A stretch of DNA of 64,000 nt, taken from the NCBI RefSeq assembly GCF_041365695.1, contig NZ_JBGFSJ010000002.1:124001-188000 (forward strand), in the 5' to 3' direction. Both the position numbers and the translations under genes were made by a program. The notes under the pieces were generated by a model that saw only the letters and a program-made list of their open reading frames with translations, had not been told where the DNA came from and did not search any database. The stretch is from Rhodosalinus sp041365695. GTDB taxonomy: Bacteria > Pseudomonadota > Alphaproteobacteria > Rhodobacterales > Rhodobacteraceae. Below, in pieces: positions 43,565-52,472 of this stretch (position 1 is the stretch's first letter; every line of letters starts with the position of its first letter).

Positions 43565-45082
43565 TCAGCCGGCGGTCACGCGCTCCGCGCTCTCCCATGT
43601 GCCCGCCTGCGCGAGGATGCGCTCGGGCGTCTCGTAGGCCTCGCGCAGCAGCCGCTCGTAGAGTGCCCCCTCGGCCGCCCGGTCGAGCGGCGCGGAGGAT
43701 CCGGTGACGATCCGGAGCGCCTCGTCGAGAGCGGCGACAAGGCCCGATCCCTCGTCGAACTGCGCCTTCTTCCGCCAGACGAGGCTTTCGGGCAGCAGGT
43801 CGGCCACCGCCTTGCGCAGGATCCACTTCTCCGTCGTCTCGCCGGTGGACTCGCGCGCCGCCGGATCCGTCCGGCGCATCTTGAGCGTCGCCGGGATCGA
43901 CTGGGCGAAATCGATCAGGTCGCGGTCGAGGAAGGGCGTGCGCGCCTCCAAGCTTTCGGCCATGGTCACGCGGTCCACCCGCTGAAGGTTGATGTTGTGC
44001 ATCGCGTTGAGCGAGCGTGTGAGCTCGTCGGCCAGCTCACGCGGGTGATCGACATAGGCGTGGTGGTAGGTGTAGCCCGCGAAAAGCTCGTCGGCGCCTT
44101 CGCCGGTCAGCACCGCCTTGACGTGCCGCCGGGCGAGGCGCGCGGCGAAATGGGTGGGCACCGCGGAGCGCACCAGATCCACGTCGGCCGATTCCAGGTG
44201 ATAGATGACATGGGGCAGAACCCGCGCGACGTCTTCCGGCGTGAAGCTATCCTCGTAGTGGTCCGCGCCGATATGCCGTGCCACCTCGCGCGCGGCGCGC
44301 AGATCGGCGCTACCCTCGGTGCCCACGGCGAAGGTCTTGAGCGGGCGTGGCGAGAGCCGCGCGGCGAGCGCGGCGATGATCGAGCTGTCGAGCCCGCCCG
44401 AGAGAAAGCTGCCCACCTCCACATCGGCGAGCATCCACTTGGCCACGGCCTCCTCGAGCACCAGGCGCAGCTCGCCCGCCACCGCCTCGATGTCGAGGCC
44501 CGGCTCCTCCTCCGCCGCGCCGTGGGGCGTGCGATACCACTGCCGGAGCCCGTCGCGGCTGTCGTAGAGCATGCCCGGCCCGATCGACTCCACCGCGTCC
44601 ACCGCCACGCCGTCGAAGGCCTTGAGCTCGGAGGCGAAGGCCAGCCCCTCGCCGATCCGCGCCATGTAGAGCGGCTTGATGCCCAGCGGATCCCGCGCCG
44701 CGATGATCCGGGTTTTCGTCGCCAGGACGAAGGCGAACATCCCGTCGAGGCGCGAGACCCAGCGCAGCTCGCCCGCGCGGAAGAGGTGCAGGATCGACTC
44801 GCTGTCGCTTTCGGTCTCGAAGGCGCTTTCGCCCAGGATCGCGCGCAGGTCGGCGTGATTGTAGATCTCGCCGTTGGCGACCAGAAGATCGCCCGCGTCA
44901 TAGATCGGCTGGCGGCCGTCCTCGGGGCCGATGATCGAAAGCCGGCAATGCGCCATCACCACCGGCGCGCCGCGGCCCCGCACGACCTCGACCGCGTCGG
45001 GCCCGCGATGGGCGATCTTCGTCACCATTTTCTGGGCGAGCGCCTCGTCGCCGATGTTCCAGAGCGCCACGAACCCGCACAT
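43565..45082 (-). CDS. asnB: Asparagine synthase (glutamine-hydrolysing)
   Basis: 505 aa from MCGFVALWN, with GGAAGGAGG just before. Cys2 is the glutaminase nucleophile. The synthetase pyrophosphate loop is SGGLDSS (228-234), and TGEGADELFAGY and LEARTPFLDRDLIDFA follow. It makes asparagine from aspartate, glutamine and ATP. It is on the same strand as the cdd operon 66 bases upstream of cdd, but belongs to a different pathway. Confidence 0.94.
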   Translation of the reverse strand: MCGFVALWNIGDEALAQKMVTKIAHRGPDAVEVVRGRGAPVVMAHCRLSIIGPEDGRQPIYDAGDLLVANGEIYNHADLRAILGESAFETESDSESILHLFRAGELRWVSRLDGMFAFVLATKTRIIAARDPLGIKPLYMARIGEGLAFASELKAFDGVAVDAVESIGPGMLYDSRDGLRQWYRTPHGAAEEEPGLDIEAVAGELRLVLEEAVAKWMLADVEVGSFLSGGLDSSIIAALAARLSPRPLKTFAVGTEGSADLRAAREVARHIGADHYEDSFTPEDVARVLPHVIYHLESADVDLVRSAVPTHFAARLARRHVKAVLTGEGADELFAGYTYHHAYVDHPRELADELTRSLNAMHNINLQRVDRVTMAESLEARTPFLDRDLIDFAQSIPATLKMRRTDPAARESTGETTEKWILRKAVADLLPESLVWRKKAQFDEGSGLVAALDEALRIVTGSSAPLDRAAEGALYERLLREAYETPERILAQAGTWESAERVTAG

Positions 45083-45294
45083 GTCGTCCTCCTTCCGCCG
45101 TGTCTCCGCCCCTATCGGACCGCACCCCCCCAAGGGGGCGGCATCGGCAGGGGCGGCCATCGGCGCGCCGGGACAGCCTACCGCGTCGGAGCGGCGGCAC
45201 AAGGGCGCCGCGCGCGGCCCGGCGTGGCAGCGGGCGGCTTTTCAGGCGGCTGGCGGTGGTTTAACGCTGAACCAAAGGCCGGAGGAGAGGCGAG

Positions 45295-47574
45295 ATGACC
45301 GACACCACCCGCGAGACGCTGCGCGAGGCGGCGCTGCACTACCACGCCGAGCCGAAACCCGGGAAGCTGGAAATCCGGGCGACCAAGCCGCTCGCCAACG
45401 GCCGCGATCTCGCCCGCGCCTACTCCCCCGGCGTGGCCGAGGCCTGCCTCGAGATCGTGAAGGACGAAACGGCGGCATCGCGCTACACCGCCCGCGCAAA
45501 CCTGGTGGCGGTCGTCTCGAACGGCACGGCGGTCCTGGGCCTCGGCGACATCGGGGCGCTGGCCTCGAAGCCGGTGATGGAAGGCAAGGCGGTTCTCTTC
45601 AAGACCTTCGCCGGGATCGACTGCTTCGACATCGAGGTGAACGAGTCCGACCCCGAGAAGCTGGCCGAGATCATCTGCGCGCTCGAGCCGACCTTCGGCG
45701 CCGTCAACCTGGAGGACATCAAGTCGCCCGACTGCTTCATCGTCGAGCAGATCTGCCGCGCGCGGATGAACATCCCGGTCTTCCACGACGACCAGCACGG
45801 CACCGCGATCGTGGTGGGCGCGGCGGCGACCAACGCGCTGCGCGTGGCGGGCAAGTCCTTCGAGGACATCAAGCTTGTCTCGACGGGGGGCGGGGCGGCA
45901 GGGATCGCCTGCCTCAACATGCTGCTGAAGCTCGGGTTGAAGCGCGAGAACGTTTGGCTTGTCGATCTGCACGGCCTCGTCCACGAGGGGCGCGAGGTGG
46001 ACATGACACCCCAGAAGGCCGCCTTTGCCCAGCCCGGCGGGCCGGCCACGCTCGACGACGTGATCGAGGGGGCCGACATCTTCCTCGGCCTCTCGGGCCC
46101 CGACGTGCTGAAGCCGCATCACGTCGCACGGATGAGCGACCCGCCGATCGTCTTCGCGCTGGCCAACCCGATGCCCGAGATCCTGCCCGACGCGGTGCGC
46201 GAGGTCGCGCCGGACGCCATCATCGCCACCGGGCGGAGCGACTTTCCCAACCAGGTCAACAACGTGCTCTGCTTTCCGTTCATCTTCCGCGGCGCGCTCG
46301 ACGTCGGCGCGACGGAGATCAACGACGCCATGCAGATCGCCTGCATCGAGGGGATCGCGGAACTCGCCCGCCAGACGACCTCGGCGGAGGCGGCGGCGGC
46401 CTACCAGGGCGAGAAGCTGACCTTCGGGCGCGACTACCTCATCCCGAAACCGTTCGATCCGCGGCTGTCCGGCGTGGTCTCGACCGCCGTGGCGAAGGCG
46501 GCGATGGAGACGGGCGTGGCGGTCCGCCCGCTCGAGGATCTCGATGCCTACCGCCGGCGGCTCGACGCGTCGGTCTATCGCTCCGCGCTCCTCATGCGGC
46601 CGGTCTTCGAGGCGGCGGCCACGGCGCGGCGGCGCATCGTCTTCGCCGAGGGCGAGGACGAGCGCGTCCTGCGCACCGCGCAGGCGATCCTGGAGGAAAC
46701 GACGGAGACGCCGATCCTGATCGGCCGGCCCGAGGTGATCGACAGGCGCTGCGAGCGCATGGGGCTGGAAATCCGGCCCGACCGCGATTTCGAGATCGTC
46801 AATCCCGAGAACGACCCCCGCTACCGCGACTACTGGGAGACCTACCACGGGATCATGTGCCGCAGCGGCGTGACCCCGGATCTCGCCCGGGCCATCATGC
46901 GCACGAACACCACCGCGATCGGCGCCGTGATGGTCCACCGGGAGGAGGCCGACAGCCTGATATGCGGCACCTTTGGGGAATACCGCTGGCATCTGAACTA
47001 CGTCTCGCAGGTTCTGGGACGGGGCGGGCTGCGCCCGCACGGCGCGCTGTCGCTCATGATCCTCGAGGACGGGCCGCTTTTCATCTCGGACACCCATGTC
47101 CACGCCGAGCCGACCCCGGCGCAGATCGCCGAGACCGCGATCGGCGCCGCGCGGCATGTCCGCCGCTTCGGGATAGAGCCCAACATCGCGCTTTGCGCCC
47201 AGTCGCAGTTCGGCTCGATGACCGACGGCAGCGGCGCGCGGCTGCGCGAGGCGATGGTACTCCTCGACGCCGAGGCTCCGGATTTCTCCTATGAGGGCGA
47301 GATGAACATCGACGCCGCGCTCGACCCGGAGTTGCGGGCCCGCGTTTTTCCCGGGAACCGGATGAAGGGCGCGGCCAACGTTCTGGTCTTCGCCCATGCG
47401 GACGCGGCCTCGGGCGTGCGCAACATCCTCAAGATGCGCGCCAAGGGGCTCGAGGTGGGGCCGATCCTCATGGGCATGGGCAACCGCGCGCATATCGTCA
47501 CCCCCTCGATCACGGCCCGCGGGCTTCTGAACATGGCGGCCATCGCGGGCACGCCGGTGGCCCATTACGGCTGA
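45295..47574 (+). CDS. maeB: NADP-dependent malic enzyme with C-terminal phosphotransacetylase-like domain
   Basis: 759 aa. The malic domain (about 1-430) has AYSPGVAEACLEI at the start, IPVFHDDQHGTAIVVGAAATN, and the NADP site STGGGAAGIACLNML. A C-terminal PTA-like domain (about 430-759) starts AATARRRIVFAEGEDERVL and is regulatory in known MaeB proteins, often sensitive to acetyl-CoA. It decarboxylates malate to pyruvate for NADPH and gluconeogenic balance. Divergent from asnB with a 212-base gap. Confidence 0.95.
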   Translation: MTDTTRETLREAALHYHAEPKPGKLEIRATKPLANGRDLARAYSPGVAEACLEIVKDETAASRYTARANLVAVVSNGTAVLGLGDIGALASKPVMEGKAVLFKTFAGIDCFDIEVNESDPEKLAEIICALEPTFGAVNLEDIKSPDCFIVEQICRARMNIPVFHDDQHGTAIVVGAAATNALRVAGKSFEDIKLVSTGGGAAGIACLNMLLKLGLKRENVWLVDLHGLVHEGREVDMTPQKAAFAQPGGPATLDDVIEGADIFLGLSGPDVLKPHHVARMSDPPIVFALANPMPEILPDAVREVAPDAIIATGRSDFPNQVNNVLCFPFIFRGALDVGATEINDAMQIACIEGIAELARQTTSAEAAAAYQGEKLTFGRDYLIPKPFDPRLSGVVSTAVAKAAMETGVAVRPLEDLDAYRRRLDASVYRSALLMRPVFEAAATARRRIVFAEGEDERVLRTAQAILEETTETPILIGRPEVIDRRCERMGLEIRPDRDFEIVNPENDPRYRDYWETYHGIMCRSGVTPDLARAIMRTNTTAIGAVMVHREEADSLICGTFGEYRWHLNYVSQVLGRGGLRPHGALSLMILEDGPLFISDTHVHAEPTPAQIAETAIGAARHVRRFGIEPNIALCAQSQFGSMTDGSGARLREAMVLLDAEAPDFSYEGEMNIDAALDPELRARVFPGNRMKGAANVLVFAHADAASGVRNILKMRAKGLEVGPILMGMGNRAHIVTPSITARGLLNMAAIAGTPVAHYG

Positions 47575-47610
47575 GGCGGTGACGGTCCGCGATCGGCCGC
47601 GGCGGGCCGG

Positions 47611-48237
47611 TCAGGCCGGCCGCGACAGCCGTGCGTGCAGCCGCAGCGCATGGGACGGGACCGTCGCCGCGACCGGCATGACGGGATCATAGGCCGCGCG
47701 GATCACGCCCGCGATCTCGGGGCGCAGGATCATCGTCCCGTCGGCGGCGCGGGCAAGCGGGGCGGTGTCGGTGAAGGCCGTGTCGGACCAAAGCAGGATG
47801 GTCTGCGCCATCTGCGCCAGCGCGAGCGTCTGCGCGGGCACCTCCGAGAGTTCCGCGTCGATGCGCAGAAAGACGAAGGCCGCCTTGATGCCGCCCTCCG
47901 CATCGAAGCGGAAGAGGCGGTACTGATTGGCGCCCGTGCGCGCGAGGCGCTCGACCAGCGGGCCGAGATCCGGCACCAGCCGGTCGAGCCCCGGCACCTC
48001 GGGCAACTCCTGCCAGTCGCGGAAGAAGAACACCATCAGGTTCACGCCGAGTTCCGGGTCCGTCTCGGCCATGGGGTGGCCCGCGAGCGCGGTGATCGCC
48101 TCGGCCGCGCCCTTCACGGTTTCGAGCGTCGGCGCGTCCACGCCGAACACCACCGGCGCGATGGGGCGGCCCCAGCGCGCGCAGAGATACTGGCCATCCG
48201 ACCGCGTGAAGAGGGCTTCGATATCCTTGGCGTCCAT
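47611..48237 (-). CDS. Hypothetical protein, 208 aa
   Basis: Not assigned to a named family. A soluble protein beginning MDAKDIEALFTRSDGQYLCARWGRPIAPVVFGVDA, with a hydrophobic core strand (GVNLMVFFFRDWQELPEVPGL) and a C-terminal LLWSDTAFTDTAPLARAADGTMILRPEIAGVIRAAYDPVMP. No signal peptide or metal site. It follows ruvB's end region on the same strand, 38 bases downstream, so it may ride on the ruv transcript. Probably conserved in Rhodobacteraceae, but this is inference. Confidence 0.7.
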   Translation of the reverse strand: MDAKDIEALFTRSDGQYLCARWGRPIAPVVFGVDAPTLETVKGAAEAITALAGHPMAETDPELGVNLMVFFFRDWQELPEVPGLDRLVPDLGPLVERLARTGANQYRLFRFDAEGGIKAAFVFLRIDAELSEVPAQTLALAQMAQTILLWSDTAFTDTAPLARAADGTMILRPEIAGVIRAAYDPVMPVAATVPSHALRLHARLSRPA

Positions 48238-48275
48238 GCGCGTGACCTAGACCCTCCGGCCGGCGGCGGAAACCC

Positions 48276-49304
48276 TCACGCCTCGAAGAGTCCCGGCTGG
48301 CCGGGATCGCGGGGCGCGGGAAGGCCGAGATGCGCCCAGCCCTTGCCGGCCAGCATCCGCCCGCGCGGCGTGCGCTGGATCAGGCCCTGCTGCAGCAGGT
48401 AGGGCTCGATCACCTCCTCGATGGCGTCGCGGCTTTCGCTGAGCGCCGCGGCGATGGTCTCGATCCCGACCGGGCCGCCCGCGTAGTTCTCGGCGATGAG
48501 CCGGAGATAGCGTCGGTCCGCCCCGTCGAGGCCGAGCCCGTCCACCCCGAGCCGGGTCAGCGCCCCGTCTGCGAGCGTGCGCGTCACGTGGCCGTCGCCC
48601 TCCACCACCGCGAAATCGACGACCCGCCGCAGAAGCCGCCCGGCGATGCGCGGCGTGCCGCGGGCGCGGCGCGCGATCTCTTCCGCGCCGTCGGGGTCGA
48701 TGGCCACGCCGAGTTTCACCGCGTTGCGCGACACGATCTCGCACAGTTCCGCCACCTCGTAGAACTGAAGCCGGGTGGGGATGCCGAAGCGGTCGCGCAG
48801 CGGCGTCGTCAGAAGCCCCAGCCGCGTGGTCGCGCCGACGAGCGTGAAGGGCTGAAGCTCGATCCGCACGGTGCGCGCGGCCGGACCTTCGCCGATGACG
48901 AGGTCGAGCTCGAAATCCTCCATCGCCGGGTAGAGGACTTCCTCGACCACGGGGTTCAGCCGGTGGATCTCGTCGATGAAGAGAACGTCGCGCGCCTCGA
49001 GGTTCGTGAGGATCGCGGCGAGGTCGCCCGCCTTGGCGAGCACCGGCCCCGAGGTCATGCGGAAGCTCACGCCAAGCTCGCGCGCCATGATCTGCGCGAG
49101 CGTCGTCTTGCCGAGGCCGGGCGGGCCGTGGAACAGGGTGTGGTCCATCGCCTCGCCGCGCGTGCGCGCGGATTGCAGGAAGATGTGCAGGTTGGCGCGC
49201 GCCTCGGCCTGGCCCACGAACTCGTCGAGCGAGAGCGGCCGCAGCGCGCGGTCCGCGTCCTCGGGACGCCGGTCGGGCCGCAGCGTTGGATCGGGGCCCG
49301 TCAT
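48276..49304 (-). CDS. ruvB: Holliday junction branch migration ATPase RuvB
   Basis: 342 aa. Walker A is GPPGLGKTTLAQI, Walker B is VLFIDEIHRLNP, and the sensor and C-terminal DNA-binding regions are intact (TRLGLLTTPLRDRFG, RTPRGRMLAGKGW). Hexameric motor that drives branch migration with RuvA. Third in the order ruvC-ruvA-ruvB. Confidence 0.97.
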   Translation of the reverse strand: MTGPDPTLRPDRRPEDADRALRPLSLDEFVGQAEARANLHIFLQSARTRGEAMDHTLFHGPPGLGKTTLAQIMARELGVSFRMTSGPVLAKAGDLAAILTNLEARDVLFIDEIHRLNPVVEEVLYPAMEDFELDLVIGEGPAARTVRIELQPFTLVGATTRLGLLTTPLRDRFGIPTRLQFYEVAELCEIVSRNAVKLGVAIDPDGAEEIARRARGTPRIAGRLLRRVVDFAVVEGDGHVTRTLADGALTRLGVDGLGLDGADRRYLRLIAENYAGGPVGIETIAAALSESRDAIEEVIEPYLLQQGLIQRTPRGRMLAGKGWAHLGLPAPRDPGQPGLFEA

Positions 49305-49363
49305 GCGCGCGCACCGGCGCGAGGGTCAGGCGGGGCGAGGGGTTGGCGGCCACCCTGCATCGC

Positions 49364-50038
49364 TCAGCCTCCCGGCGCGAGGCGCCGAAGCGCGGCGCGG
49401 ATGAGGGCGGCGGTGTCGGCCTCCGGCGCCTCGCCGGCGGCCTGCGCCACGGCCTGGGCGGCCTCTCCGGGCGTGTAGCCCAGGTTGGCCAGCGCCGAGA
49501 GCGCCTCTGCCTGCGCGCCGGCGGCCTGCGCCGCGGCCGCCGGGGTGGGGGCGGGCGGCGCGTCGGCGAACTCCGGTGCCGGCTCCGGCTCCGTGACCTG
49601 CGCCGGCGCCGCCATGCCCGCGCCGAGCGCCATCACGGCGGGCGCCTTGTCCTTGAGCTCGTTCACCACGCGCTGGGCGGTCTTGGGGCCGATGCCCTTC
49701 GCCGCCTTGATCGCTGTCCAGTCGCCGAGCGCCACGGCGCGGCTGACCCCGTCCGCGCCGAGCGCGCCGAGGATCGCGAGCGACGCCTTGGCGCCCACGC
49801 CCTGGACGCTCATCAGCAGGCGGTGCCACTCCTTCTCGGCCAGCGTCAGGAAGCCGTAGAGCTGCAGCAGGTCCTCTCGCACGAGGAGGTCGGTCCAGAG
49901 CGCCGCCGCCTCGCCCGGGCCGGGCAGGGCGGCCATGGTGCGTTCCGAGCACTGGACGACATAGCCCACACCGCGCACGTCGATCAGCACGTGGTCCTCC
50001 GCGCGGTACTCGATCCGTCCGGCCAGCCGCCCGATCAT
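49364..50038 (-). CDS. ruvA: Holliday junction DNA-binding subunit RuvA
   Basis: 224 aa. MIGRLAGRIEYRAEDHVLIDVRGVGYVVQ opens the OB fold. Two HhH motifs (LMSVQGVGAKASLAIL and IKAAKGIGPKTAQRVVNELKDK) bind DNA. A proline/alanine linker then leads to the C-terminal RuvB-binding domain (LSALANLGYTPGEAAQAV). The start overlaps ruvC by ATGA. Confidence 0.96.
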   Translation of the reverse strand: MIGRLAGRIEYRAEDHVLIDVRGVGYVVQCSERTMAALPGPGEAAALWTDLLVREDLLQLYGFLTLAEKEWHRLLMSVQGVGAKASLAILGALGADGVSRAVALGDWTAIKAAKGIGPKTAQRVVNELKDKAPAVMALGAGMAAPAQVTEPEPAPEFADAPPAPTPAAAAQAAGAQAEALSALANLGYTPGEAAQAVAQAAGEAPEADTAALIRAALRRLAPGG

Positions 50039-50535
50039 GCGCCGATCCCCGCCGCGGCGCGCAGGCGGCGCCCGCGCGCGTGATGCGCGTGGCAGATGGC
50101 GACGGCGAGCGCGTCGGCCGCGTCCGGCCCGGCGAGATCCACGCCGGGCAGCTGCAGGCGTACCATGTGGGCGATCTGCTCCTTCTGGGCGTGGCCCACC
50201 CCCACGACGGTCTTCTTCACCTGGTTGGGCGCGTATTCGCCGATCTCGAGCCCGGCGCGGGCGGCCACCAGAAGCGCGACGCCCCGCGCCTGGCCAAGCT
50301 TCAGCGTGCCGGCGCCATCCTTGTTCACGAAGGTCTGTTCCACCGCGGCCTCCTCGGGGACGAAGCGGGCGATCACGTCGGAGAGCTGGTCGTGAAGCTT
50401 GAGCAGACGTGCGGCGAGCGTTCCATCGCCCGAGCGGCAGATGCCGTTTCCGAGATGGGAGAGTCGGCTGCCCGAGACCTCGATCACGCCCCAGCCGAGG
50501 TTCCGCAAGCCCGGATCGATCCCCAGAACCCGCAT
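50035..50535 (-). CDS. ruvC: Holliday junction resolvase RuvC
   Basis: 166 aa from MRVLGIDPGLRNLGWG; a longer in-frame start upstream has no family support. The four catalytic carboxylates are present: Asp7, Glu66 (VEQTFVNKD), Asp138 and Asp141 (GPDAADALAVAICHAHHARG). It cleaves Holliday junctions after RuvAB branch migration. Confidence 0.96.
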   Translation of the reverse strand: MRVLGIDPGLRNLGWGVIEVSGSRLSHLGNGICRSGDGTLAARLLKLHDQLSDVIARFVPEEAAVEQTFVNKDGAGTLKLGQARGVALLVAARAGLEIGEYAPNQVKKTVVGVGHAQKEQIAHMVRLQLPGVDLAGPDAADALAVAICHAHHARGRRLRAAAGIGA

Positions 50536-50857
50536 TTTCACCTGCTCTTGTTGCGCTCCGGTCTCAGTAGCACGAAACGCGAACATGAGCCAAGCGCAAA
50601 GGCGTGGCGCGCGCCCTTGCCGGGGGTGCGCCGCAAATAGCCGGAAATGGTCCGATCACGACATCTGCAGGCTTGGGAGCGACGCCGGACCCGGCAAATT
50701 CCTGCCGATTTATCAGCGGTTTGCGCCCTTCCCGACCTATGCGGAAATCGCATGGGACCCATGCCGTCACCATGGCTTGCGGGGCCCTGCCGCGCGGCAT
50801 AATTCGCGTCGTGGAGGCAGGGCCTCCGAACGCACGCATGTAGAAGGAAACACAGGT
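50536..50857. other. 322-base intergenic region upstream of the DUF1127 gene
   Basis: No gene supported. Near its end, TTGCGG (50777-50782) and CATAAT (50798-50803) form a possible promoter with a short 15-base spacer. A 9-base perfect inverted repeat, GGCCCTGCC (50783-50791) and GGCAGGGCC (50816-50824), spans the -10 and could be an operator or leader stem. Confidence 0.5.
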
Positions 50858-51070
50858 ATGGCTGCATTCGACACCAACCGCCCGCGCATCGGAACGGCTG
50901 GAAATGCCGGCCGTATCGCCCCCGGGTTCGCTTCCCTGCTCGGCTCGCTCGCAGCATGGAACGACACGCGCATGACCCGCAAGGCGCTGTCGCGCCTCAG
51001 TGATCGCGAACTGGACGATATCGGCCTCAGCCGCGCCGACATCGACACGGTTAGCGCCCGTCGCTACTGA
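50858..51070 (+). CDS. DUF1127 small protein
   Basis: 70 aa, MAAFDTNRPRIGTAGNAGRI followed by the DUF1127/YjiS core (AAWNDTRMTRKALSRLSDRELDDIGLSRADI). The arginine-rich core is linked in alphaproteobacteria to RNA binding, sRNA maturation and stress or phosphate responses. The ribosome-site region is AAGGAAA. A strong terminator follows 35 bases after the stop, giving a short monocistronic mRNA. Confidence 0.9.
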   Translation: MAAFDTNRPRIGTAGNAGRIAPGFASLLGSLAAWNDTRMTRKALSRLSDRELDDIGLSRADIDTVSARRY

Positions 51071-51105
51071 GCGACCTGCCGCACCGTCGTCGCAGGCACG
51101 ACGAT

Positions 51106-51140
51106 AAAGCCGCGTCACCTTCCGGGTGGCGCGGCTTTTT
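51106..51140 (+). terminator. Rho-independent terminator after the DUF1127 gene
   Basis: AAAGCCGCGTCACC (51106-51119), a TTCC-type loop, then GGTGGCGCGGCTTTTT: 14 paired bases with one G-T mismatch, ending in a T-run (51136-51140). It is the clearest factor-independent terminator in the window and may also serve the opposite strand. Confidence 0.88.
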
Positions 51141-51155
51141 CATGCCCGGGCGCGA

Positions 51156-51494
51156 TCAGAAGATGCGCGACCAGCCGTTCTCGGAAATCCAGACGGTCAC
51201 CGGGTCGGCTTGCATCAGCCAGGCGCCGGCCTGCTCGACCACGGTGCCGGACTTCAGCGCCTCGATGCGGGTGTCGTAGGTCTCCGCCCCCAGATGGGTC
51301 AGCACGAGTCCCTTGAACGCAAGCAGCCCCATGGCGAGCAGGAAGAGCCCGCGCAAGGGCAAACGCGGCGCACGCCGGCGCGCGCGATAGGTGATCAGGC
51401 CGTTGTCGTCCACGACGGCGACGCGGCCGTTGGACATGCGGCGATGCTTGCGCTCTATTCGACGCAACCTGCGGTCGAACTCTAGAAAGGCCAT
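51156..51494 (-). CDS. Hypothetical single-pass membrane protein, 112 aa
   Basis: From MAFLEFDRRLRRIERKHRRM, with GGAGGC before the ATG; a longer upstream frame lacks a ribosome site. A basic N-terminus leads to one helix (PLRGLFLLAMGLLAFKGLVLTHLG) and a soluble tail ending WISENGWSRIF. No family recognised. The basic region may face the cytoplasm and touch nucleic acid or lipids, but this is inference. Confidence 0.72.
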   Translation of the reverse strand: MAFLEFDRRLRRIERKHRRMSNGRVAVVDDNGLITYRARRRAPRLPLRGLFLLAMGLLAFKGLVLTHLGAETYDTRIEALKSGTVVEQAGAWLMQADPVTVWISENGWSRIF

Positions 51495-51596
51495 GGCAGC
51501 CTCCGGGTTTTGCCCCCACCGGAGTGCCAGATTTCTAGGACAAAAATGTGGCGGAAATAAGGAAGATCGATTCAACTCGTTGTATCGTGGGGCCAA

Positions 51597-52472
51597 TTAT
51601 GGCGCGCGGCGAAGACAAAGCGTCGTCCAGTCCCCGATCTTTTCCAGGGACAGGGCTTCGAAGCCCGCACGCGCGTAGACCGCGACGATCTCGTCGGCCT
51701 GTTCGTTGAGAAGCCCGGAGAGAATCACGTGCCCGCCGACCGCCGTCCTCGCGGCCATGTCGGGGGCCAGCGCGAGGAGGGGGCCCTTCAGGATGTTGGC
51801 GAGAACGAGGTCGAAGGGCGCGGCGGCGTCGAGGGCGGGATGCTCGAACCCTGCGGCCTCCACCAGCCGCACCCGGTCCGACAGGTCGTTCGCGGCGAGA
51901 TTGGCGGCGGCCACGTCGATCGCGACCGGGTCGATGTCGGAGGCGATCACCGACGCGCCGCCCCAGAGCCGCGCCGCCGCCATGGCGAGAACCGCCGTTC
52001 CGCAGCCGATATCGGCCACCGCGGAGGGCGCGACGCCGTCCCGCGCCAGCGCGTCGAGCGCGGCGAGGCAGCCTTGCGTCGTGCCGTGGTGGCCCGTCCC
52101 GAACGCCATGGACGCCTCGATCAGCAGCGCCTCGGCGCCTTCGGGCACGGTGTCCGCGTCATGCGCGCCGTGCACGAAGAAGCGCCCGGCCCGCACCGGC
52201 GAAAGCTCGCGCCGGACCTTCGCGACCCAGTCGGTCTCGGGAAGTTCCGACACCGCGAAGGGCCTCGCGCCATGAGCCGCGGCCAGGAGCGCCAGCGCCA
52301 CGTCGTCGGGCGCGGCGTCGAAGTATCCGCCCACCTCCCAAAGCCCCGACCCGTCCTCGATCGCGAAGACGCCGACGCCGCTGGCGGCGGGCTCCAGCGT
52401 CTCGAGCGCGTCGCCGAGCGCCTCGGCGGCCTCTCGCCCCGGCAGGGTCGTCAGAGCGGTGAAGGTGGGCAT
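51597..52472 (-). CDS. prmA: Ribosomal protein L11 methyltransferase
   Basis: 291 aa. SAM-binding motif AVADIGCGTAVLAMAAARLWG, then ASDIDPVAIDVAAANLAAN and FDLVLANILKGPLLALAPDM (the NPP-like motif is NIL). These match PrmA, which trimethylates L11. It overlaps the MATE gene end by one base. Related protein-lysine methyltransferases are less likely given the full PrmA layout. Confidence 0.9.
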   Translation of the reverse strand: MPTFTALTTLPGREAAEALGDALETLEPAASGVGVFAIEDGSGLWEVGGYFDAAPDDVALALLAAAHGARPFAVSELPETDWVAKVRRELSPVRAGRFFVHGAHDADTVPEGAEALLIEASMAFGTGHHGTTQGCLAALDALARDGVAPSAVADIGCGTAVLAMAAARLWGGASVIASDIDPVAIDVAAANLAANDLSDRVRLVEAAGFEHPALDAAAPFDLVLANILKGPLLALAPDMAARTAVGGHVILSGLLNEQADEIVAVYARAGFEALSLEKIGDWTTLCLRRAP

